A DNA stretch of 13,555 nucleotides, from assembly GCA_003478935.1 (NCBI GenBank), contig QUFP01000063.1, forward strand, positions 1-13,555, written 5' to 3'. Shown here in pieces: positions 6,638-13,354 of the stretch. Under the pieces are notes generated by a model. The model had not been told where the DNA came from. It did not search any database and saw only the letters and a program-made list of their open reading frames with translations. A program made the translations under genes and the position numbers. The stretch's first letter is position 1; every line of letters starts with the position of its first letter. The stretch is from Firmicutes bacterium AF25-13AC (GTDB lineage: Bacteria > Bacillota > Clostridia > Lachnospirales > Lachnospiraceae).

Positions 6638-7258
6638 TTATAGGTTGAAAAATGCGGAGAGTGCTTTCCCCAAATCTTCGGGAGCGTCTATGTTTACTTC
6701 ATGTCCAGAATTTTTAATCACTAATAATTCGGCTTGCGGTAACTGCGATTGAAGCTGTAAAGAAGCCTGTTTATTTGCTGTATCTTTCTCCCCGCAGATA
6801 ACCATTACAGGGCTATTGATACACTTCAATTCTTTTTGGAAATCCAAGTTTATCATGGATTTTGACAGATTGATAAAATCCGTTTTACCAAGTCCCATGC
6901 TTTCAAATGTCCTTTTAGGCATAAACCGAAAGAGCATATTTTGAAATTGCAAGAGTTTTTTCGGCATTGTATATTGTGTCGCAACCAACGCCAAAGAGTT
7001 TATTTTATCTGGATTTTCAATCCCATATTGCAATGCGAGAATACCGCCTAAAGATAGCCCACAGATATTGACCGGTTCTGAAAATTGCTTACAGTATTCG
7101 GAGAAAGCAAGATATAAAACTTGATAGCAGACCTCTTTATCTTCAAACCAATCAAAAAGGTTCGGACATAAAATGTCCGCACTTTTCTCCATAGTGTTAA
7201 TCGTATTTTTCCAGCTTGATGATGTTTGCCCTAATCCATGAAGTAATATAGTTTTCAT
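6638..7258 (-). CDS. alpha/beta hydrolase (serine hydrolase)
   Basis: A 206-aa alpha/beta-hydrolase-fold enzyme, probably cytoplasmic as there is no signal peptide. The catalytic set is visible: oxyanion segment HGLGQTSSSW (7-16), nucleophile elbow GLSLGG with Ser69, acid Asp159 in CGEKDTANK, and His186 in NSGHE. It is short for the family because the cap region between Ser and Asp is small. A ribosome site (AGGAGAGA on the minus strand, 7260-7267) supports the start. The gene sits alone, opposite to its neighbours, between tnpW and the recombinase. That is the usual cargo slot in these elements, and its base composition is more AT-rich than the mobilization genes. The substrate cannot be predicted; esterase or peroxidase-like activity is possible. 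Confidence 0.85.
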   Translation of the reverse strand: MKTILLHGLGQTSSSWKNTINTMEKSADILCPNLFDWFEDKEVCYQVLYLAFSEYCKQFSEPVNICGLSLGGILALQYGIENPDKINSLALVATQYTMPKKLLQFQNMLFRFMPKRTFESMGLGKTDFINLSKSMINLDFQKELKCINSPVMVICGEKDTANKQASLQLQSQLPQAELLVIKNSGHEVNIDAPEDLGKALSAFFNL

Positions 7259-7285
7259 TTTCTCTCCTGCAATGTCTGATGTGTA

Positions 7286-7296
7286 TTTACGGTAAA
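7286..7296. promoter_or_regulatory. short palindrome in the hydrolase promoter region
   Basis: TTTACGGTAAA is an 11-bp odd palindrome 28 nt upstream of the hydrolase ATG. It directly follows a possible minus-strand -10 box (TATACT, rc of 7295-7300); no good -35 is visible. It may be an operator. Confidence 0.35.
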
Positions 7297-7363
7297 GTAT
7301 ATCACAGAGTTACGAACTTTTCTATCTTTTTTGCAGCGATAAGCCGCACAGAAAAATCGTCAT

Positions 7364-7379
7364 TTTACCGGGCGGTAAA
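7364..7379. promoter_or_regulatory. 16-bp palindrome between hydrolase and recombinase
   Basis: TTTACCG-GG-CGGTAAA is a perfect 7+7 dyad in the divergent region between the hydrolase and the recombinase. Its outer bases resemble the 7286-7296 palindrome, suggesting one regulator could bind both. No regulator gene lies nearby. Confidence 0.4.
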
Positions 7380-7393
7380 GAAGCAGAAGCCGC

Positions 7394-7423
7394 TATACAG
7401 ACAGCCGCCCCATGTGGTATAAT
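7394..7423 (+). promoter_or_regulatory. promoter of the serine recombinase gene
   Basis: A perfect TATAAT (7418-7423) with a weak -35 (TATACA, 7394-7399, 18-bp spacer) stands 45 nt before the recombinase ATG. The -10 box is enclosed by inverted arms GACAGCC-GCCCCA (7400-7412) and TGGGGC-T-GGCTGTC (7439-7452), a 13-bp pairing with one bulged base. This dyad may be an operator or a leader hairpin. Confidence 0.6.
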
Positions 7424-7468
7424 CGAAATACGGAATAGTGGGGCTGGCTGTCGGAAACGGAGGATTTT

Positions 7469-7564
7469 ATGTTAAGACAGACCACCCAGAAAATCACTGC
7501 CCTTTATCCAAGACTATCCCATGAGGACGAGCTGCAAGGCGAAAGTAATTCCATTTCCAACCAA
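7469..7564 (+). pseudogene. large serine recombinase, 5' fragment (codons 1-32)
   Basis: The first 32 codons of the outer element's TnpX-like integrase. The start is supported by GGAGG (7459-7463), 5 nt upstream. The fragment reads ALYPRLSHEDELQGESNSIS and contains the catalytic serine (Ser17 in RLSHEDE). After codon 32 (CAA) the reading runs into foreign DNA and stops at 7613-7615. The rest of the gene resumes at 11867 with Gln-Lys-Arg-Ile-Leu-Glu-Thr-Tyr. Since the nucleophile is separated from the rest of the catalytic domain, the enzyme must be inactive while the insert is present. Confidence 0.9.
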
Positions 7565-7592
7565 GACGGAATTTGTCAAGGAGGCTTTCTGC
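7562..7592 (+). repeat. left att core and inverted-repeat arm of the nested element
   Basis: CA at 7562-7563 is the duplicated core. The arm 7564-7592 matches the reverse complement of 11838-11866 at 22 of 29 positions with no gap, counted outward from each CA. Best-conserved blocks are TTTCTGC (7586-7592) and AAGG (7578-7581). This matches the imperfect inverted arms of a large serine recombinase attachment site. Confidence 0.85.
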
Positions 7593-7625
7593 AAAAGTTA
7601 CAAATTGTTCAATAATTATGTATTC

Positions 7626-7738
7626 TCACATCAATTTTTTCTCAACAAACTGTTGAATTACAAGTTGTATCGTATCTTCTACAAAGTTTGCATACTCGTC
7701 TCTTGATATAGTAATTTACCATTTCTATAGTTTTGCAT
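7626..7738 (-). pseudogene. small unrecognised gene with a frameshift
   Basis: On the minus strand an ATG at 7736-7738 opens a frame reading QNYRNGKLLYQETSMQT that hits TAG after 19 codons. Shifting by one base near 7681-7686 continues a convincing protein sequence (VEDTIQLVIQQFVEKKLM) to a TGA at 7626-7628. A ribosome-like GAGGCGG lies upstream (about 7743-7751). It follows the DUF3795 gene by 30 nt, in the same operon direction. I do not recognise the family; it may be a short accessory gene of the parent element, now decayed. Beyond it, 7565-7625 holds only the left arm. Confidence 0.4.
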
Positions 7739-7768
7739 AACTCACCGCCTCTGTTTCTGAAAAACAAA

Positions 7769-8137
7769 TCACTTTCCGGTCTTAATCATTTCAATGATTT
7801 CTTCCTCGGTCTGGCATTTGTCATAGTCGCCAACAAGCTGACTTTCATAGTGATACACAATGCCTTTTTTCTTGTTTCTAAGGAGACATTTTTCAAGTTC
7901 CTCTACACCATATCTTCTTGCAAACTCTGCAAAAGCACGAATACGGGGCTTATCGAGCATACATCCGGTGCAAGGAAATTCAGAACATTCCCAACAGCCG
8001 TTCAGCCCTTTTTCTTTACAACAGTTATAGTTTTTGCACCAGCCGTGGCTTTCACCGCCTCCGTCTTGGCAACCTACACAGCCTTTATTTTCGGAACAAA
8101 CGCAACACGCAAGACCACAAAATGCAATAGCTTTCAT
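7769..8137 (-). CDS. DUF3795 Cys-rich protein
   Basis: A 122-aa protein of the DUF3795 family. The opening KAIAFCGLACCVCSENKGC is characteristic, and about a dozen cysteines in the first 65 residues (for example WCKNYNCCKEKG, CWECSEFPCTGC) probably bind zinc or an iron-sulfur cluster. The C-terminal half is helical and charged. I chose the ATG at 8137, not the upstream ATG at 8155, because GGGAGG (minus strand) then sits about 10 nt upstream as ribosome site. The start is only 2 nt after the APH-kinase stop, so the two are co-translated. The family's function is unknown. Confidence 0.85.
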   Translation of the reverse strand: MKAIAFCGLACCVCSENKGCVGCQDGGGESHGWCKNYNCCKEKGLNGCWECSEFPCTGCMLDKPRIRAFAEFARRYGVEELEKCLLRNKKKGIVYHYESQLVGDYDKCQTEEEIIEMIKTGK

Positions 8138-8139
8138 TA

Positions 8140-9819
8140 TTATGCCGCCTCCCATTCTGCTGTGAATTGTCTGATTGTTTGCTGACGGTTGGCACGATCA
8201 TCACTTACTGCTCTCGTTGCGATCTCAAAGAGCTTGTCGCTGAGCTGCCACTTTTCCCGTGTGCGGTTATACTCTCCAAAGAGCGCAAAAGCGGTAGCAC
8301 CAAGAGTATAGACGTTCGTAATTTCATCAATATCGGCTCCGAGCTGATGTTCTTCCGGGGATTGGAAGCGAGAGCTGCCCCACATATGTCCCATATCGTT
8401 GACACACGGTTGTTTGCGGAAAAGGTCAATATCGCAGATTGTAGTCTTTCCGTTCACAAAATCATACATAATGCTGCCGTCATAAAAATCTATGGCTACA
8501 TAATTGCGCGAGACAACACATTCCAAGAAGCTCAATATGTCGCTGAACACAGCGAGCCTGTCATTGATGGGAAGCTGAATAAAGCGACGATATGCCGCGG
8601 GGTACATTCTGCCCATACAATCGCCATCAGCCCACTTGAATACCATAGCGAACCCGTCGCCAATTTCCTTGGCTTCAATAAGCTCAATCAGATTCTCGTG
8701 CTTCAGATCGCTGTAAATCGGGAGAGTAGCTTTCAATCTGGAGATAGCATCTGCAGGATCGCCGCCGTACTGCTCGGTAGGAGCACCGGCGAACTTTACA
8801 AAATAACGCTGACCGTCTTTTTCAGTACCAAAGCAGATGTTTCCGGAATCCTGGTCATCGTAAACCTTGAACACCGTTCCATACTCTTTCATAAAGCTGA
8901 AATCAAAAGTACTTTTCAGCTTGAAAGGAATCCCGTCGATGTACTGCAGATAATACCCTTTGAAATACCATGTCGGCACAGGATTACGCATATTATCGTA
9001 CCAAGACAGAACCTCCTTGGCTTGGTTCAGCATGGTGTTCACTTCGTCCTGTCCGAACGGAATCGCCCAATATACAGATGAGAGAGTATTGCTTGAAATG
9101 TAAAGAGCAAGCAATCTCCAAAATTCCATAGGTACGTTATCATCAAAGTATCCGTTTACCATACCGGAAGCAAAGAGAGGAGCTTTCTGAGCGCACCAAA
9201 CAATGCGGTTAAATTCTTCCCACGGATCACCGTAATCGTTACGGTTAAAGTCGATAACGTGGAGCTGACCGCCTCTGTCGATCATCATATTGCCGATGTG
9301 GTAATCACCGTGCTGATATACCTGCGGTCTGTTTTTCAGCAAATGACGGTTCTCGTTTATGTAGTCGATAAATGCCTGTCCGTTCTCATACTTGATGGGG
9401 CACTCAACGTACTTTTTGATCTTATAATCCATTTTACGGTTAAAACGGATTTCCCAATCCTCCTGCGTTGCAGGAGCAGGAATGGAGTGGATATTGCGAA
9501 GAATACGTCCTGCTTCCAAGCCATATACATATTGCTCGGTATCAGAATAGCCCGACATGACCTGTTCTGCATCTTCGCCGTCAATCCAACTTTGGATGGA
9601 ATAAACGCCATCCTCACAAGTGCCAAATTCAATGGGCTGGCACATAGGCACTCCAAAAGAAGCGACCTGTTTCATCATATTAAACTCAGACTGCTTTGTG
9701 TCGTGCTGTGCAATATCGGAAACACGCAAAAGATACCGTGTGCCGTTTTCGTCGGTAACACAGTATTTTTTATCACTCGACCAGCCTTTGTTTATTGGTT
9801 CTTTCGTTACAAAATTCAT
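8140..9819 (-). CDS. APH-like phosphotransferase fused to a protein-kinase-like domain
   Basis: A 559-aa cytoplasmic protein with two kinase-fold domains. Residues 1-~285 are an aminoglycoside/choline-kinase-type phosphotransferase, with catalytic H170-G-D172-Y-H174 and N177, and metal-binding D190 in HVIDF. Residues ~310-559 resemble a Ser/Thr kinase: possible ATP-binding Lys342 (YFVKFAG), catalytic-loop-like AIDFYDGSIMYD (D444, with Ser449 where the usual Asn would be), metal-site-like CDID (463-465), a P+1-like GSSRFQSPEE (481-490) and the helix-F-like VYTLGATAFALF. It lies 17 nt after the GNAT gene and 2 nt before DUF3795, in one operon. Substrates are unknown: drug or metabolite phosphorylation is plausible for the first domain, a regulatory or protein-directed role for the second. 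It appears intact. Confidence 0.85.
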   Translation of the reverse strand: MNFVTKEPINKGWSSDKKYCVTDENGTRYLLRVSDIAQHDTKQSEFNMMKQVASFGVPMCQPIEFGTCEDGVYSIQSWIDGEDAEQVMSGYSDTEQYVYGLEAGRILRNIHSIPAPATQEDWEIRFNRKMDYKIKKYVECPIKYENGQAFIDYINENRHLLKNRPQVYQHGDYHIGNMMIDRGGQLHVIDFNRNDYGDPWEEFNRIVWCAQKAPLFASGMVNGYFDDNVPMEFWRLLALYISSNTLSSVYWAIPFGQDEVNTMLNQAKEVLSWYDNMRNPVPTWYFKGYYLQYIDGIPFKLKSTFDFSFMKEYGTVFKVYDDQDSGNICFGTEKDGQRYFVKFAGAPTEQYGGDPADAISRLKATLPIYSDLKHENLIELIEAKEIGDGFAMVFKWADGDCMGRMYPAAYRRFIQLPINDRLAVFSDILSFLECVVSRNYVAIDFYDGSIMYDFVNGKTTICDIDLFRKQPCVNDMGHMWGSSRFQSPEEHQLGADIDEITNVYTLGATAFALFGEYNRTREKWQLSDKLFEIATRAVSDDRANRQQTIRQFTAEWEAA

Positions 9820-9836
9820 ATCTTTTCTCCGTAGCT

Positions 9837-10448
9837 CTATCTGCCAAACACCTTGACATCACCGAGCAGTTTAAGGTTTCCATTATCCACGAGAATTGCG
9901 CCAGCTCGCGCAGCGGTTGCGTACACGGTTTTACCACGTTCAGCGCTGATTTCACGAACCGTAGTATTGATAGCGAGCTGTCGTTCTTTTCGTTCTGATC
10001 CTGCAGGATGCAGGACATATTTCTGATTTGGGTAATCAAATTCTTCAATAAGCTCGTCTGCAACAAAACCATATTTTTCATACAATGCTCTTGGGGCGGT
10101 TCCTTTTTCATCGTCAGCACGGAAAGTAGATACCGAGATTTCTTTTGTTCTGTCTAAATTGGTAAGAACTTCATCCATGAGAATGGAAGCAACACCACGG
10201 CGACGGTATTCGGGCGAAACAGCGAGATAGCAGATCATGTTGTGTCCTCGTAAGAACAGCATAACACCGGCAATCTCGTTTTCGTCCTTTATACAGATAG
10301 CCTGTCTCTTGTCCATGAACTTGAGAACGGTGGCTCGATGCTCGTTTAGCTTCTCTTGCGTTTCCAGACCTGGGAAATTCCAGCGCACCTGTGTAACAAG
10401 GCTCATCCAATTTTCAATATCTTCCGGTACTCCATAAAAGAGCTGCAC
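9837..10448 (-). CDS. GNAT family N-acetyltransferase with a C-terminal extension
   Basis: A 203-aa acetyl-CoA-dependent acetyltransferase. Residues 1-~148 form the GNAT fold: motif A at 74-92 with the acetyl-CoA loop RRRGVAS (82-88), and motif B ALYEKYGF (121-128). Residues ~152-203 are an extra tail (ending LKLLGDVKVFGR) that I do not recognise and that ordinary GNATs of this size lack. The start is GTG, supported by GGAGG on the minus strand 9 nt upstream. It is the first gene of the cargo operon, with a TATAAT box (10524-10529) about 75 nt upstream. The substrate is unknown; acetylation of a small amine or drug is possible. Confidence 0.85.
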   Translation of the reverse strand: MQLFYGVPEDIENWMSLVTQVRWNFPGLETQEKLNEHRATVLKFMDKRQAICIKDENEIAGVMLFLRGHNMICYLAVSPEYRRRGVASILMDEVLTNLDRTKEISVSTFRADDEKGTAPRALYEKYGFVADELIEEFDYPNQKYVLHPAGSERKERQLAINTTVREISAERGKTVYATAARAGAILVDNGNLKLLGDVKVFGR

Positions 10449-10523
10449 AGTATTTCGCCTCCGTTCGTAATCAATTGGTTATCAAAGCAATCGCCTTACT
10501 CATAGATACAAAAATCCATAATA

Positions 10524-10529
10524 ATTATA
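10524..10529 (-). promoter_or_regulatory. -10 box of the GNAT/APH-kinase/DUF3795 operon
   Basis: A perfect TATAAT on the minus strand lies between the relaxase terminator and the GNAT start. The -35 position is poor (TAGAAT at 17 bp), so an activator may be needed. The rest of 10449-10617 is AT-rich with no gene. Confidence 0.55.
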
Positions 10530-10572
10530 GCACAAAAATATGAAAAATTCTACCGGCTTCACGAATAAAACA

Positions 10573-10609
10573 GAAAAATCGGGAGTGCATCGTTCAAAAT
10601 GCACTCCCG
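10573..10609 (-). terminator. terminator of the MobA/MobL relaxase remnant
   Basis: A perfect 11-bp stem (10580-10590 with 10599-10609) is followed on the minus strand by ATTTTTC. It lies 9 nt after the relaxase stop and separates it from the cargo operon. Confidence 0.85.
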
Positions 10610-10617
10610 CTGAAATT

Positions 10618-11831
10618 TTATCGCTCCCAACTGTCTCGATTTTTCTTCTTGTTCTGCTTTTGCTGTGACTGCTGTTGCTGTTTCCGGCGAATGAACTCCC
10701 GAACAGAACGTGTATCTGATTCTTCATGGAGCAGATTTGCCACATCACGCTTGCTGTCGTGCATCAGCATCGGATCGTATTTCTCGCCGTAGGCAGCTTT
10801 CACACGGTCAACAGCAGAGCGTTCCTTTTCCTCACGAACGGCAAGCCGTGCATCCATCAGCTCAGCGGCATCCATACCAGCGCCTTGTTCTTTCAGCTCG
10901 GCATACTGCTTCAAAGCTTCATCAAGCTCGGCAGAATATTTTTCTTCCTGCTCGGACAGCTTCTGCAGCGCACCCTCCAATGTGGCGATTTCTTTCTTCA
11001 CCTCGGAAATACCCGCATCGTCGGCGCAGTCCAAAGAACGAAGCAGAAAGTCTTTTTCGGTTTTCAGCTCCTCGATTTCCTCAGTCAGCTCGGTAATGCG
11101 GTGGGTAAGGTCATGCAGCTTGGGTATCAGATAGAACGGCGTTTCCTTTTTCTCCGCAAGCAGATTCCTCCGTTCCTTGGATTTCTCCTTGATTTGTTGC
11201 ACCAAACTCGCATAGCGTTCAAGCTCCGGCTTGACTGCATCAACACGCTTACCCATGCGGTTCTTACCTACACCAATATAACGAAGCTGATAGCTGAAAA
11301 TCAGTATACTGCTGCATAGCTTTTCCAATGCTTCCGCTATGGCAGGAACCGTATTCTTTACCGCTTGCATCAGCTTCTTGACCGTTGCTTTCAGCTCACG
11401 GAGCAGTGCATTGTCTGCCTTGATCTGACGGTTGATTTCACAGCGGTCAGAGATAACACCCTTTTTCTCCAACGCACGGGCAACCACACCCTCGTGAATA
11501 GTGGGCTGCTCGGTCAAGCCTCTGTCTGCATGGCTGCGGTGGTCGATGCGCTCGTTGTGTCCGTATCTCTATAAATAACAGTTGGTCACGTCTGCCCACG
11601 CCTTGCGCCACTCCACAAGCTGTTCTTCGCTGTTCCAACGCTCGGCAATGGGATTCTGTCTGCCGAACTTGGTGCTTTTTGGGTGTTTCTTGGCTCGTTC
11701 ATAGCCGTGCTTCTCAGCCTCGGATGGAGGCATATACACTTTCTTTCGACCGACCTTGTACGGATATTGCTTTTCCCATCCGTCTGCCAGTTGCCCTGTT
11801 CATCAAGCGGGCGCACCGTCAGCATATGTAT
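10618..11831 (-). pseudogene. MobA/MobL relaxase, 5'-truncated and frameshifted
   Basis: This is the C-terminal part of a MOBQ-type relaxase. Homology begins abruptly at IHMLTVRPLDEQGNW (11831 downward), the end of the histidine-triad motif, so the catalytic N-terminus is gone. Within 11757-11785 the frame shifts, and homology continues (YKVGRKKVYMPPSEAEKHGY, later ERWNSEEQLVEWRKAWAD). At 11569-11571 a TAG stands where Glu is expected. RYGHNERIDHRSHADRGL follows in the same frame, which then runs open for over 300 codons to 10618. The long C-terminal region is rich in Glu, Lys and Leu (coiled-coil-like) and ends in Gln/Lys runs. With three lesions it cannot act as a relaxase. Confidence 0.9.
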
Positions 11832-11837
11832 TAGGTG

Positions 11838-11868
11838 GCAGAAACCACCCTTTACATATTACATCTCA
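11838..11868 (-). repeat. right att arm and core of the nested element
   Basis: Inverted partner of 7562-7592. CA core at 11867-11868 and arm 11838-11866, with matching blocks GCAGAAA (11838-11844) and CCTT (11849-11852). The arm touches the truncated relaxase within a few bases (11831-11838), which marks an old deletion joint. Confidence 0.85.
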
Positions 11869-13277
11869 GAAGCGTATCCTTGAAACCTACGCAAAGCAGA
11901 ACGGCTTTTCCAATCTGCGCTGGTACACGGACGATGGCTATTCTGGTGCGAACTTCCAAAGACCAGGCTTTCAATCCATGCTGGCGGACATTGAAGCCGG
12001 GAAAGTGGCTACCGTTATCGTAAAGGATATGTCACGGTTAGGGCGAAACTACCTGCAGGTGGGAATGTATACCGAGATGATTTTCCCACAAAAAGGCGTC
12101 CGCTTTATCGCCATCAACGATGGAGTAGACAGCGCACAGGGCGACAATGATTTTGCCCATCTGCGGAACATTTTCAACGAATGGCTGGTGAGAGATACGA
12201 GTAAGAAAATCAAAGCTGTAAAACGGTCAAAAGGCATGAGCGGCAAGCCTGTTACGAGCAAACCCGTGTACGGCTACCTCATGGACGAGGACGAAAACTT
12301 CATCATTGACGAGGAAGCCGCACCCGTGGTCAAGCAGATATACCGTCTGTGCCTTGCCGGGAACGGTCCGACCAAGATAGCCCGTATGCTGACCGAGCAG
12401 GAAATCCCAACGCCGGGAACGCTGGAATACCGCAGGACGGGCAGCACACGCCGCTATCACCCCGGCTATGAGTGCAAATGGGCGACAAATACCGTGGTGC
12501 ATATCCTTGAAAACCGGGAGTACATGGGCTGTTTGGTGAACTTCAAGACGGAGAAACCGTCCTACAAGACCAAGCACAGCATAGAAAATCCCATTGAGAA
12601 ACAGGCAATTTTCGAGAACCACCATGAGCCTATCATCGACACCCAGACATGGGAGCGTGTGCAGGAATTACGCAAACAGCGCAAGCGTCCGAACCGCTAT
12701 GATGAAGTGGGCTTGTTCTCTGGTATGCTCTTTTGTGCGGACTGCGGCAGCGTCATGTATCAGCAGCGTTACCAGACCGATAAGCGGAAACAGGACTGCT
12801 ATATCTGCGGGAAAGCATGAAGCCCGGTTTATGAAGCTGCTGATCGAGCAGAACGAGGACGGCGGCAAACGCCGGAACGCCGCCAAGAAAAAGGAAATGG
12901 AAGCTGCCGAAAAGCGTATCGGTGAACTTTCCGCTATTTTCAAGCGGCTGTATGAGGACAGCGTAAGCGGTCGCATTTCTGACGAGCGTTTCACGGAGTT
13001 TTCGGCAGACTATGAAGCCGAACAGCAGGAATTGAAAGAGCGTGTTGCCAGAATACAGGCGGAGCTTTCCAAAGCACAGGAAGCTACCGTAAACGCAGAA
13101 AAGTTTATGAACATTGTCCGCAAGCACATGAACTTTGAAGAACTGACCCACACCCTCTTGCGTGAGTTTGTAGAGAAAATCGTTGTGCATGAGTGCAGCT
13201 ACGATGAAAACGGCACACGCAGACAGGATATTGAGATTTACTATTCTTTCGTCGGCAAGGTGGACTTGCCCGAATGA
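11867..13277 (+). pseudogene. large serine recombinase, 3' fragment with an internal deletion
   Basis: This continues the 5' fragment from the Gln codon at 11867. It holds the rest of the resolvase domain (VKDMSRLGRNYLQVGMYTEM; the Arg pair around SRLGR is catalytic in this family), the recombinase domain (KPVYGYLMDEDE through TNTVVHILENREYMGC), and the zinc ribbon FCADCG...DCYICG. At 12801-12812 a deletion fuses the ribbon to KHEARFMKLL out of frame, so the first frame ends at TGA 12818-12820. The remainder (12813-13277) is a coiled coil and a DUF4368-type tail ending SFVGKVDLPE. From memory of the family about 35-40 codons are missing. With the 4.3-kb insert and this deletion the integrase is dead. 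Confidence 0.9.
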
Positions 13278-13285
13278 CCGCCCGC

Positions 13286-13334
13286 CCTATCCGATATCAA
13301 AGGCAAGTATCGGATAGGAAAGGCAAAATTTTTT
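13286..13334 (+). terminator. terminator after the recombinase gene
   Basis: CCTATCCGATA (13286-13296) and TATCGGATAGG (13308-13318) form a perfect 11-bp stem with an 11-nt loop; six T follow at 13329-13334 after a 10-nt gap. The gap makes it an untypical terminator. Position next to the element end also allows a role as a recombinase site. Confidence 0.5.
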
Positions 13335-13354
13335 ACACTTCTATTACTTCTTTA

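Larger units (their letters stand above)
7564..11868. mobile_element. nested 4.3-kb non-autonomous serine-recombinase-type element
   Basis: A 4,305-bp insertion in the outer recombinase gene. It is bounded by a directly repeated CA (7562-7563 and 11867-11868) and by equidistant inverted arms. Deleting it restores AAC-CAG-AAG in frame. Contents, all on the minus strand and read from the right end: a 5'-truncated MobA/MobL relaxase remnant, terminator, GNAT, APH-kinase fusion, DUF3795 protein and a frameshifted small gene. No recombinase gene is present, so its movement must have needed one in trans. The relaxase class (MobA/MobL) differs from the outer element's, so this is a derivative of a different mobilizable element. 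Confidence 0.85.

Noticed and set aside
8167..9081. 304-aa plus-strand open frame opposite the APH-kinase gene
   Set aside because: Antisense shadow of a gene with clear kinase motifs; no ribosome site and no recognisable protein features.
11824..11859. Imperfect palindrome ATATGTA...GGTGG-CAGAAA-CCACC...TACATAT with a central GA, considered as a TnpX-type core
   Set aside because: The CA-centred junction with equidistant arms and in-frame restoration explains the boundary better; part of this symmetry falls in relaxase codons and may be chance.
11756..11866. Apparent N-terminus of the downstream recombinase frame (starting MYGYCFSHPS)
   Set aside because: This part is the relaxase remnant read on the wrong strand; recombinase homology begins only at the Gln codon 11867.
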